A DNA stretch of 64,000 nt from Acholoe squamosa (lineage: Eukaryota; Annelida; Polychaeta; Phyllodocida; Polynoidae). The position numbers and the translations under genes were made by a program. Under the pieces are notes generated by a model, which saw only the letters and a program-made list of their open reading frames with translations, was not told the origin of the DNA and did no database searches. Of the stretch, positions 41,792-51,100 are shown in pieces (within the stretch, counting starts at the first letter, position 1; each line of letters opens with the position of its first letter). Location: the NCBI GenBank assembly GCA_949317995.1, contig OX439041.1:2854501-2918500 (forward strand). Reading direction: 5' to 3'.

Positions 41792-43102
41792 CTAAAATGT
41801 GGTCGGGAACTTCATACGCTGTAAATGTTTTTGGTCGCAACTCTGGAAGAGAAGATCGGTTAACAGTGTACAGGCACCGCCTCCTCTACCCATGCCTTCT
41901 TCGTCTCCTGTGTGTAGGCCTGTGCCTTCCTCCTGAAAAGAGATCACCTATTTTAGTCATATGTGACACTTGAATTCATTTCAAATGGTATTCCGTATAT
42001 ATGGTTATGTCTTTAAATGAGGTGCACTGAAACTCCACTTACAGGCTTAGAATAAATTAGGGCCAAAATTTATTCCCTAACACAAAGAAATATTTGCTAT
42101 AAGAAATAATTTGTTTCCCTTACTTGAGACTGGCCTCTCCCCTCTGTGCCGTCTTCTGCTTCTGATCCGTCCGCGGTGACTGCACCTGAATTGGCCCTGG
42201 TCCCTTCCTGTTTTCGGTAATTTCGTTGTCTCTTGAAAATAAAAAAATCATTAACTTCATTCACATATGGAGGCCCGTATGCTTTACCACTGGATATAGT
42301 GTGTTGTAGTGTAGTATGTCAGGTTATATCCATGCCCTTTCCATATAAGACATTATCACACAAAATCATAAGTTTATATTAGTTTATGTGACATGGGAAA
42401 CATATGAAGTAAAACATAAATTCTATCTATATACGCCCTATATACTCACTTAAATTACTTTGGCAGGAGGGGAACCATCTTCTCCACTACTAGCATGTTG
42501 TCCGAGAGGTTTAGAGCTTCACTGGCAGCCTGAGCCTGACTCTTACTCCTAGTTTTAAAGGGCGTCTTAACAATCATCTTCTCACGGGCCTTCTCACCTG
42601 GTGTTTCAGGAGCTTAGAGAGTCTTTCGAGGTTGGTAGGTCTGCCCCTTCTCTTGGATGCACTTTCAGTTGTGACGGAGGCACTCTTAGACTTTGGGGCT
42701 GTGGTAGTCTCGGGGGCGGGTGAAGGAGTGCGAGCTCCACCGTAAACAAGATAAGCTGGACAAGTGTTATAATGTCGTTTGATGCTGGATTCTCTACTGA
42801 ATGTTTCGGAGCAAAAACTGCAGTGCAAGTCTTTAGACATACTACTTTTATCTTTACCGGTACCGGAGGTGGAGGCTAAGGGGCGGGGGGGGTGAAGTAG
42901 CACTGGAAGTTTTCCTGGATTTCTTATCCACTTTTTTTCTACTTTCTCAGACTTACTGTGAGATTTAAGTGTGTTGTCTGGGGCTGGTTCTTCCTTCACT
43001 TCTGTGGCTTTAAGCTGCACTGTTTCGGTGGACTCTGCTGACGAAGCGATAATGTTCCGCCCTTGTTGAAAGCTGGAGCTTAGAAGGTGTTCGTCTACTC
43101 AT
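41792..43102 (-). CDS. C2H2 zinc-finger protein with AT-hook-like motif, three exons
   Basis: Exon A (about 43100-42598) is basic, Ser/Pro-rich and contains one C2H2 finger, CSFCSETFSRESSIKRHYNTC, and the AT-hook-like KRRGRPTNL. It ends at a CAG|GTGAGA donor in phase 0. Exon B (42231-42124; TTTTCAAG acceptor, GTAAGG donor) and exon C (41932-41792; CTCTTTTCAG acceptor, TAG stop) are both phase 0 and acidic/Gly-rich. A nuclear DNA-binding role is likely. The ATG at 43102, 50 bp after a TATA box, is in a different frame from the finger. The two frames overlap, so either one base has been lost or gained, or the true start is elsewhere. No family member was recognised. Confidence 0.65.
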
Positions 43103-43150
43103 GGCGAGGGAAGAAGAGAAAGTGTGAGTCAATGATATTTTCCCCCTTCC

Positions 43151-43159
43151 TTATATATT
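43151..43159 (-). promoter_or_regulatory. TATA box of the zinc-finger gene
   Basis: The minus strand reads GAATATATAAGGAAGG, 50 bp upstream of the ATG at 43102. Spacing is unusually short, as in compact viral genomes. Confidence 0.6.
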
Positions 43160-43847
43160 CCTCTGGAGATAAGCTTCTTACTACAGTTTTAATAGATGAA
43201 AGCGAAAATTAACGTCTCTGATCCTATAGTCACAGAGGGTCTTACTCAAAGGAAGGAACCCTCCACAGGGAAAATAAAACAACAGGAGTATCCGGATTAA
43301 AACTTCACTCCACTCTTAGATCGTCAAAGGGGTGGTGGTCCAGATCAAAGTCGGCTTTTTGATATCTTTTAGAAAAAAACTTTAAAACCCTATGATCACA
43401 GAGAGCCTTAAATCTTATTTTCACCTGCCCTCCACAGGTGAACCAAACCGTAGGGGGGATTCAAATGAAAGTTCATCTAAACAGGATTAGAAAACTTAAA
43501 AAAAAAAGTGTCTTATCTCATTTACACACACACCACCGGGGAGGTTAATCTCATAATACCTTAACCAGCAACCGCTGCCGCCCCCCCCTTAACACTTGTC
43601 ACACTGTCTTCTCCTTCTGTTTGATGTCAACAGATCCAAAGGCTCACGCTGATAAGTCGCTACACAACGGTGAGAGTATCCAGCTGAAAATAGGCTTAAA
43701 TGCCGTGCCTTACACCTGTAAAATAGACTTAGGGTGATTATCACAACACCTCCGACTAAATAAACTTGTGACAGTGTCTTACTGTTTGATGTCAACAGAT
43801 TTAAAAAACGGTGGGAGTATCCCACTGTAAATAGGATTAAATCACCC
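43160..43847. promoter_or_regulatory. Divergent promoter region with duplicated modules
   Basis: Lies between the minus-strand zinc-finger gene and the plus-strand death-fold gene. Two related blocks (about 43600-43720 and 43770-43860) share GTTTGATGTCAACAGAT, CGGTGRGAGTATCC and ATAGGMTTAAAT. GGAGTATCC also occurs near 43290. Palindromes such as CCCTCCACAGG occur twice (about 43260 and 43430). Confidence 0.55.
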
Positions 43848-43855
43848 TATATAAA
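43848..43855 (+). promoter_or_regulatory. TATA box of the death-fold gene
   Basis: CACCCTATATAAAGAAG, 122 bp before the ATG at 43977. The upstream module GGGAGTATCCCACTGTAAAT closely matches the one before the BIR gene. Confidence 0.7.
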
Positions 43856-43976
43856 GAAGCTCAATTTCTCTTGAAAAGACCATATCACTGCTGACCACTT
43901 TGACTACGCACCTACCACCCACCACCACTGTCTGCCTACCTGCCTACTGACCCCTTTTGACGATTTTGCAGACAAG

Positions 43977-44578
43977 ATGAGTCTTGAAACTCAACCACCC
44001 TCCCCGTCGGCTCCCTCTCTTGACGTATGTGAAGTGAGTGTATGGGATGACCACTGTATTATGGGACCGTACCAGAAAAATTTGGGATATGACGATGATT
44101 TTGTTTTCATGAAATAGGAAGGCAGTTAGTTGGATCTTGGAAAAAATTGGGAATCTATTTGGAGCTTCCCTCTGAAGTTCTGGAGTCAATGGTCATTATG
44201 AAGATGTCGGAGGACATGTGTATGGCGATGTTCAAAGCTTGGTGGTCTAAAGCTTCGCCTCATGCCAGATGGGGTCAACTTCACCACGCCTACGTCAGTG
44301 TTTGTCGACTAGACCTGTTGTATGGGACGCAGAACTTTTTCAAGGAGCACCACCTGGATTACAATAACCCCGACCTGCTTTTAATGGAGAGGTACTTCAT
44401 GTCCATGTCAGAAGTTCTATCCAGGGAGTCGCGAAATATGGGTATGTATTTAGAAGTGGATTCTGATAAGCTAACTAGCATCGCTCAACAACCGGAACAA
44501 GATCTATCTCTCCACGCCTTCAAAGTATTGAAGAAGTGGGCTGCTAAACCCACCAGTACACATCATGAACTCATTTGA
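43977..44578 (+). CDS. Protein with two death-fold regions (frame break near the N terminus)
   Basis: From about 44100 to TGA at 44576-44578 the frame encodes a first death-domain-like unit: GRQLVGSWKKLGIYLEL (helices 1-2), then FKAWWSKASPHARWGQLHHA and CRLDLL (helices 4-6). The paired Trp, LG and R-DL positions are those of the family. A second, shorter unit follows (VLSRESRNMGMYLEVDSDKL and FKVLKKWAAKP) and lacks the last helices. Death folds bind one another in apoptosis and innate-immune signalling complexes. The ATG at 43977 opens 46 codons in another frame that ends just where the domain begins, so one base seems missing near 44100, or splicing is used. The assignment rests on pattern only. 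Confidence 0.6.
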
Positions 44579-44792
44579 GTACTGGTGTATGACATGAGGA
44601 TGGGTGATGTGGTCAGATATACATTGTGTTACTTTGAAAACCGAGACAGACGGAGATGGAGGCAAGGTGGAGAAAGCTCTTTGCAGTTTGAGGTAAGCTT
44701 ACATGAAGGAGGTGTGAACCACGGGGGTCTAAATCTTAAGTTGCTACACAAAAAACAGGGAGTAAACAGCTGTAAAGGGAATCAAACACCAC

Positions 44793-44800
44793 TATATAAA
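44793..44800 (+). promoter_or_regulatory. TATA box of the BIR gene
   Basis: CACCACTATATAAACC, 76 bp before the ATG at 44869. The preceding CAGGGAGTAAACAGCTGTAA repeats the module found before the death-fold gene's TATA box. Confidence 0.75.
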
Positions 44801-44868
44801 CCTGCCCGGCACTGGTATATGTCCACAATCGACACACAGGCATAGCCACCGTTGTCACCTACCTACCT

Positions 44869-45327
44869 ATGTACCTCGTGTGTCAAGAAAATGGTGCCAA
44901 AGTACACACTTTTCCAAGAGACTCAGCACTTTCAACGATTTCATGTGGCCTAAGAAGTGACCTTTGGCAGACAAACTCGCCGCCCACGGATTTTTTTTAC
45001 ATCGGAAGTAAGGACGCTGTTCAATGCAACCAATGTGGAGTCACCATACACACGTGTTTAGAAGACGATCACCTTGCCGCGGAACATTTCAGATTTTCTT
45101 TTAACTGTCCGTTGGCCATGGAGGCTATGAACCTAACACTGATGGTTGGAAAATTGCTGACGGAAATCCTGAAGAAAATAAAGCTGATAGAGCATGAGTT
45201 GAAGTTCATCAAATCAGTGCAAAGCAATCTCAGACTTTTTTCTTATCCCACCACTTACAGTTGTGGATCTCTTTTTGAATGCGTAGAGTCTGATGGAGGA
45301 AGAGAGGACACAGTAGATAAAAACTAA
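44869..45327 (+). CDS. Single-BIR (IAP-type) protein
   Basis: 152 residues, single exon, ATG 76 bp after a TATA box. Residues 41-80 are a BIR zinc-binding domain: DFFYIGSKDAVQC begins it, and the ligands C53, C56, H73 and C80 are spaced exactly C-x2-C-x16-H-x6-C, the BIR signature. The usual Arg of the first helix and the Trp after the CxxC are not conserved, so peptide binding may differ. Residues 86-125 form an amphipathic helix, a possible coiled coil. No RING or CARD follows, unlike most cellular IAPs; small RING-less forms are known in some large DNA viruses and in survivin-like proteins. The likely role is control of cell death or division. Its neighbour is a death-fold protein with the same type of promoter. 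Confidence 0.8.
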   Translation: MYLVCQENGAKVHTFPRDSALSTISCGLRSDLWQTNSPPTDFFYIGSKDAVQCNQCGVTIHTCLEDDHLAAEHFRFSFNCPLAMEAMNLTLMVGKLLTEILKKIKLIEHELKFIKSVQSNLRLFSYPTTYSCGSLFECVESDGGREDTVDKN

Positions 45328-45477
45328 GGCACAACATATATATATTGGTATATCGCAACGTATCATGAAAAATTGTATGTAAGTTTGTGTTAACCGGCTA
45401 TTTAATAACACATGTAGAGAGTGTCAACTCAAATTCCCCAACTTGTCATCGTAATCGAACAAAATGAAAAATATGAA

Positions 45478-45483
45478 AATAAA
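45478..45483 (+). terminator. AATAAA polyadenylation signal after the BIR gene
   Basis: Canonical hexamer 150 bp past the stop codon, the first on the plus strand after the BIR frame. Confidence 0.55.
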
Positions 45484-45606
45484 GTGAAATGTGTACATAA
45501 AAATATGACATTTATAAGAAATAAAAAAAAAGTGAAAATGTGTAATGCGGTTTCTGTTGTATTCCTTACCTTATCATGTAAGTTTTTTTTATTTTTTTAC
45601 CCACTA

Positions 45607-45638
45607 GACCTGCCCCTGTTTCAAGGGGCGGGTCTTTT
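45607..45638 (+). terminator. Hairpin plus T-tract 1
   Basis: GACCTGCCCC pairs with GGGGCGGGTC (10 bp, one T-G wobble) over an 8-base loop and is followed directly by TTTT. The shape resembles an intrinsic terminator. In a eukaryote it could be a Pol III stop, a viral 3'-end signal or coincidence. Confidence 0.5.
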
Positions 45639-45647
45639 GGTTAAATA

Positions 45648-45742
45648 CCCAAAGGGCCCCCCTCCCCACCCAAAGGGCCCCCCACCCCTTCCCTCCCCTC
45701 CCCATACTATTAGGGCCCCCCCACCCTACACCCAAAGGGCCG
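45648..45742. repeat. C-rich CCCAAAGGGCCC repeats
   Basis: Four imperfect copies of CCCAAAGGGCCCCCC / TTAGGGCCCCCCC separated by C-rich spacers. GGGCCC is palindromic. Non-coding. Confidence 0.75.
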
Positions 45743-45761
45743 CCCAATATATTTTATTTTC

Positions 45762-45790
45762 GGCAAGCTTTCAGCTTGCCTTTTTTTTTT
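45762..45790 (+). terminator. Hairpin plus T-tract 2
   Basis: GGCAAGC / GCTTGCC, a perfect 7-bp stem with loop TTTCA, is followed by ten T residues. It is the second such structure within 160 bp downstream of the BIR gene. Confidence 0.55.
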
Positions 45791-45859
45791 CATCTATGAA
45801 AAAATATCTCACTATAAGTCACACTCTCATCTACATCATAAACCACCAAGCCTCTTAAT

Positions 45860-46290
45860 CCTAATGAGGTCACATGACCAAATTTTAAATTTCCAACCAA
45901 AATGCTATCCTCTGATTGGTCCATTCAAATTAGGGTCACGTGACCTTATTTGCATAAAAGAGGTAACGTGACCTAAACAGCCAACCAATCAGAGGGCACC
46001 ACAGGGGGTAAGGGTCACATGACCGTTTTTGAATTTCCCCCCAAAAGGAAGGGCTCTGATTGGTCCATTTTGGCACCGCCACACCACGGGGGTCTAGGTC
46101 ATGTGACCCCCATATTTGAATTTCCCGCCAAAAGGGAGCCCTCTCATTGGCTGCAGGTTGGGTCATGTGACCTGTGATGTCACAGGTCATGTGACCCCTA
46201 TTTGAATTTCCCGCCAAAAGGGAGGCCTCTGATTGGCATACTTGAATTTCCCGCCAAAAGGGAGGCCTCTGATTGGCTACAGGTCGAGTG
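45860..46290. promoter_or_regulatory. Repeated E-box / E2F-type / CCAAT array
   Basis: Repeated blocks each combine GGTCAYGTGACC (E-box), TTGAATTTCCCGCCAAAAGG and CTCTGATTGG (inverted CCAAT). TTTCCCGCCAAAA, a consensus E2F site, is perfect at 46121, 46207 and 46247 and degenerate near 46034 and 45889. CCAAT motifs lie at about 45914, 45985, 46058, 46145, 46230 and 46270. An ACGTGACC/CATGTGACC box precedes each block. A palindrome, CCTGTGATGTCACAGG, is at about 46170. It is a strong candidate enhancer, promoter or replication-control array for the cluster on its left. Confidence 0.65.
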
Positions 46291-46299
46291 AGTAATAAA

Positions 46300-46700
46300 C
46301 AGTACTTAACTTTAGTCCCGTTCCGATACATACTATACTACTCCTATGAATGTTCTTAAGCCCTGACATTGATTTAGGGGGGCTAGGAAAAATCTGATTC
46401 ATATTATCTCAAGTGTAAACACCTGTTGTTAAGCATTTTTGGCTGAAATCAGCTGGTTGCTACCCAACCATGAACAATTAAAATTGCTCAAGGGTGGGAA
46501 AAGCCCACTCACATGGAAAACATTGCCTGATAGTATATCATTGATAATCAGGAAGGAAAAAAAAAACTATATCAGCCACTTGAGGATTAGAGCATTTTCA
46601 GGGACTAGCATGACCTATGTACATGTATGAAATGTGCACAATGATCGATTGTACCCATTACCCAACCCCACAGTTCCCAGACCAAATGTTTCCCCACAAC
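46300..46700. other. Intergenic DNA without recognised features
   Basis: No gene or repeat recognised. Confidence 0.5.
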
Positions 46701-46719
46701 GTAACTCTCATCTGTTGGG

Positions 46720-46968
46720 CTTTCTGTCTGTCTGTCTGTCTCTGTCTGTCTGTCTCTTTATGTCTGTCAGTCCATCTCTGTCTGTCTGTCTCTTTCTGTC
46801 TGTCTGTCCCTCTCTGTCTGTCTGTCTCTGTCTGTCCCACTCAGTCTGTCTCTTTTTGTCTGTCTGTCTCTGTCTGTCTCTCTCTTTCTCTGTCTGTCTG
46901 TCTGTCTCTTTCTCTTTTTGTCTCTCTCTGTCTGTGTCTCTCTGTCTGTCTCTCTCTATGTTTGTCCA
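46720..46968. repeat. Imperfect CTGT/CTCT microsatellite
   Basis: TCTGTCTGTCTG and CTCTTTCTCT runs over about 250 bp. It generates spurious long frames on both strands. Confidence 0.95.
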
Positions 46969-46969
46969 G

Positions 46970-47490
46970 CAGAACCAATACACAGAGATACAGAACGGTA
47001 TAACATCTTGTGCTGCTGTAGGAGGTGGGAGAAATGTTGGCTGTAAGATAAAATCTCTTGGCACCACCCCCTCACCTTTTGGATCCAAATAGAACTAGAT
47101 CCCACATATAAGGTGCACCTTGTAGATAGGGTACTATACTGCGACTTTGCAGAGACAGTTATGGATGCGCTATCAGTAGATAGGATGTACATCTCGGGTG
47201 GATACAACATGGCCGTAAATCACTCATCATTATGTGTCATTGATGTGGAAAGGATGGTTTTCATGTACCCGGTTACATCCAGCTCACATGTGGGCCATTC
47301 CACATGGAGCTAGGCTGTACACGTGAGGTTGATATACCGCACTAATACACATGAAGTACATTCCCTAATACCCCACGTATTCCCAGGTAGTCAGGTATTT
47401 AGTACCTGGAGATAAAAGCACTAATTACAGCTGGCATGATGGGTACCAGTTGTTGTGTAAATGTAATGCGCCCTAAAATGTCTGCACTTA
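46970..47490. other. Intergenic DNA without recognised gene
   Basis: No recognised domain. TATAAGGTGCACC near 47106 resembles a piece of family B. Confidence 0.45.
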
Positions 47491-48098
47491 TTAACCCAGA
47501 TAACCCTAAAGTGGCAATTTTTGTCATAGAGTGATAAAAATTGATAAGTATAGACTAATATATGACCAAATATGCCCTGTTCAAAATTTCTGACCTTTAT
47601 CTGCACTGTGTCCAGATATATGAGGGATTGCTTACCGTCCTAAATGTAGGACAGTAGGACTTAGAACTACTGTCTTTTGAAATTTGTGTTCTTTTGGTTG
47701 CCATGGAAACCGCAATTCCTGTACGAGAGTGCCGAAAATGACAAATAAGCTTATATATGGCCATTTATGCCATACAAGAAATTTCAATGCTTTAGCTATA
47801 GCGGATCAAGAGATTAGCACCGTCCTACATGTAGGACAGTAGGACTTTAAGCGTTTGTCTCCTATGAAAAAGTCCAAATCTTTACCAGAGGGTAATTTTC
47901 TAAGTAGTAGGTGTTTTGGGATATGTGTGTAATGTCATAAAAGTACCTAAAAATACCGGTATGGAGCATTTTCGGAAGCCTTGGGCCTAGAACTTTAGAA
48001 GGAAACATTTAACTTCCATATCTGTTAAGTTATTTTGCAGATATATATGATGTCACTTAGGCGTCCTACATGTAGGACAGTAGGGCTATCTGGGTTAA
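47491..48098. mobile_element. piggyBac-like non-autonomous element
   Basis: TTAA at both ends (47491-47494 and 48095-48098) flanks inverted termini CCCAGATAACCCTA and TAGGGCTATCTGGG. The interior has three diverged copies of GTCCTACATGTAGGACAGTA (palindromic CCTACATGTAGG) about 190-240 bp apart. TTAA target duplication plus CCC-start termini is the piggyBac pattern. No transposase frame. Confidence 0.75.
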
Positions 48099-48139
48099 AG
48101 GGAATCATCTCTATGGTATCTTATAGAAGGGGCAAAAAT

Positions 48140-51100
48140 AGGGGTGCAGCTTATAGATGCAGCCAGAGTTAGGGTATACCTTATAGAAACAGCCAGAGTT
48201 AGGGGATACCTTATAGAAGCAGCCAGAGTTAGGGGCTGTCTTATAGAAGCAGCCAGAGTTAGGGGATACCTTATAGAAGCAGCCAGAGTTAGGGGATACT
48301 TATAGAAGCAGCCAGAGTTAGGGGCTGTCTTATAGAAGCAGCCAGAGTTAGGGGATACTTATAGAAACAGCCAGAGTTAGGGGATACCTTATAGAAGCAG
48401 CCAGAGTTAGGGGATGCCTTATTGAAGCAGCCAGAGTTAGGGGCTGCCTTATAGAAGCAGCCAGAGTTAGGGGCTGTCTTATAGAAGCAGCCAGAGTTAG
48501 GGGCTGCGTTATAGAAGCAGCCAGGGATAGGGGCTGCCTTATAGAAGCAGTCAGAGTTAGGGGCTGCCTTATAGAAGCAGCCAGAGTTAGGGGCTGCCTT
48601 ATAGAAGCAGCCAGAGTTAGGGACTGTCTTATGGAAGCAGCCAGATTTAGGGGCTACCTTATAGAAGCAGTCAGAGTTAGGGGATACTCATAGATGCAGC
48701 CAGAGTTAGGGGATACCTTATAGAAGCAGCCAGAGTTAGGGGATACTTATAGAAGCAGCCAGAGTTAGGGTATGCCTTATAGAAGCAGTCAGAGTTAGGG
48801 GATACTTATAGAAGCAGCCAGAGTTAGGGATTGTCTTATAGAAGCAGCCAGAGTGAGGGGCTGTCTTATAGAAGCAGCCAGAGTTAGGGGCTGTCTTATA
48901 GAAGCAGCCAGAGTTAGGGGATACTTATAGAAGCAGCCAGAGTTAGGGGCTGCCTTATAGAAGCAGTCAGAGTTAGGGGCTGCCTTATAGAAGCAGGCAG
49001 AGTTGGGGGATACTTATAGATGCAGCCAGAGTTAGGGGCTGTCTTATAGAAGCAGCCAGAGTTAGGGGATACTTATTGAAGCAGCCAGCATTAGGGGATG
49101 CCTTATAGAAGCAACCAGAAATAGGGGCTGCCTTATAGAAGCAGTCAGAGTTAGGGGATGCCTTATTGAAGCAGCCAGAGTTAGGGGATACTTATAAAAG
49201 CAGCCAGAGTTAGGGGATGCCTTATAGAGGCAGCCAGAGTTAGGGGCTGCTTATAGAATCAGCCAGAGTTAGGGGATACTTATTGAAGCAGCCAGAGTTA
49301 GAGGATACTTATAGAAACAGCCATAGTTAGGGGATACTTATAGAAGCAGCCAGAGTTAGGGGATACTTATAGATGCAGCCAGAGTTAGGGGATACTTATT
49401 GAAGTAGCCAGAGTTAGGGGATACCTTATAGAAGCAGCCAGAGTTAGGGGCTGTCTTATAGAAGCAGCCAGAGTTAGGGGATACCTTATAAAAGCAGCCA
49501 GAGTTAGGGGATACTTATAGAAGCAGCCAGAGTTAGGGGCTGTCTTATAGAAGCAGCCAGAGTTAGGGGATACTTATAGAAACAGCCAGAATTAGGGGAT
49601 ACCTTATAGAAGCAGCCAGAGTTAGGGGATGCCTTATTGAAGCAGCCAGAGTAAGGGGCTGCCTTATAGAAGCAGCCAGAGTTAGGGGCTGTCTTATAGA
49701 AGCAGCCAGAGTTAGGGGCTGTCTTATAGAAGCAGCCAGGGATAGGGGCTGCCTTATAGAAGCAGTCAGAGTTAGGGGCTGCCTTATAGAAGCAGTCAGA
49801 GTTAGGGGATACTTATAGAAGCAGCCAGAGTTAGGGGATACTTATAGAAGCAGCCAGAGTTAGGGGTTGTCTTATAGAAGCAGCCAGAGTTCGGGGCTGT
49901 CTTATAGAAGCAGCCAGAGTTAGGGGCTGTCTTATAGAAGCAGCCAGAGTTAGGGGATACTTATAGAAGCAGCCAGAGTTAGGGGCTGCCTTATAGAAGC
50001 AGTCAGAGTTAGGGGCTGCCTTATAGAAGCAGTCAGAGTTGGGGGATACTTATAGATGCAGCCAGAGTTAGGGGCTGTCTTATAGAAGCAGCCAGAGTTA
50101 GGGGATACTTATTGAAACAGCCAGCATTAGGGGATGCCTTATAGAAGCAACCAGAGATAGGGGCTGCCTTATAGAAGCAGTCAGAGTTAGGGGATGCCTT
50201 GTTGAAGCAGCCAGAGTTAGGGGATACTTATAAAAGCAGCCAGAGTTAGGGGATGCCTTATAGAGGCAGTCAGAGTTAGGGGCTGCCTTATAGAAGCAGC
50301 CAGAGTTAGGGGATACTTATAGAAGCAGCCAGAGTTAGGGGCTGTCTTATAGAAGCAGCCAGAGTTAGGGAATACTTATAGAAGCAGCCAGAGTTAGGGG
50401 ATACTTATAGATGCAGCCAGAGTTAGGGGATACTTATTGAAGTAGCGGGAGTTAGGGGATACTTATAGAAGCAGCCAGAGTTAAGGGATGCCTTATTGAA
50501 GCAGCCAGAGTTAGAGGCTGTCTTATAGAAGCAGCCAGAGTTAGGGGCTGCCTTATAGAAGCAGCCAGAGTTAGGGGCTGCCTTATAGAAGCAGCCAGAG
50601 TTAGGGGATACTTATAGAAGCAGTCAGAGTTAGGGGATGCCTTGTTGAAGCAGCCAGAGTTAGGGGATACTTATAAAAGCAGCCAGAGTTAGGGGATGCC
50701 TTATAGAGGCAGTCAGAGTTAGGGGCTGCCTTATAGAAGCAGCCAGAGTTAGGGGATACTTATAGAAGCAGCCAGAGTTAGGGGCTGTCTTATAGAAGCA
50801 GCCAGAGTTAGGGAATACTTATAGAAGCAGCCAGAGTTAGGGGATACTTATAGATGCAGCCAGAGTTAGGGGATACTTATTGAAGTAGCCAGAGTTAGGG
50901 GATACTTATAGAAGCAGCCAGAGTTAAGGGATGCCTTATTGAAGCAGCCAGAGTTAGAGGCTGTCTCATAGAAGCAGCCAGAGTTAGGGGCTGCCTTATA
51001 GAAGCAGCCAGAGTTAGGGGCTGCCTTATAGAAGCAGCCAGAGTTAGGGGATACTTATAGAAGCAGTCAGAGTTAGGGGCTGCCTTATAGAAGCAGCCAG

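Noticed and set aside
44585..44845. 86-codon frame between the death-fold and BIR genes
   Set aside because: It runs through the BIR gene's TATA box and promoter module, and no domain is visible.
45421..45858. 145-codon frame after the BIR gene
   Set aside because: It covers AATAAA, both hairpins and C-rich repeats; the composition is not protein-like.
46617..47092. Long frames of 126-152 codons in the CTGT microsatellite
   Set aside because: Low-complexity translation (VCLSVCLS and DRQTDRQ) on both strands.
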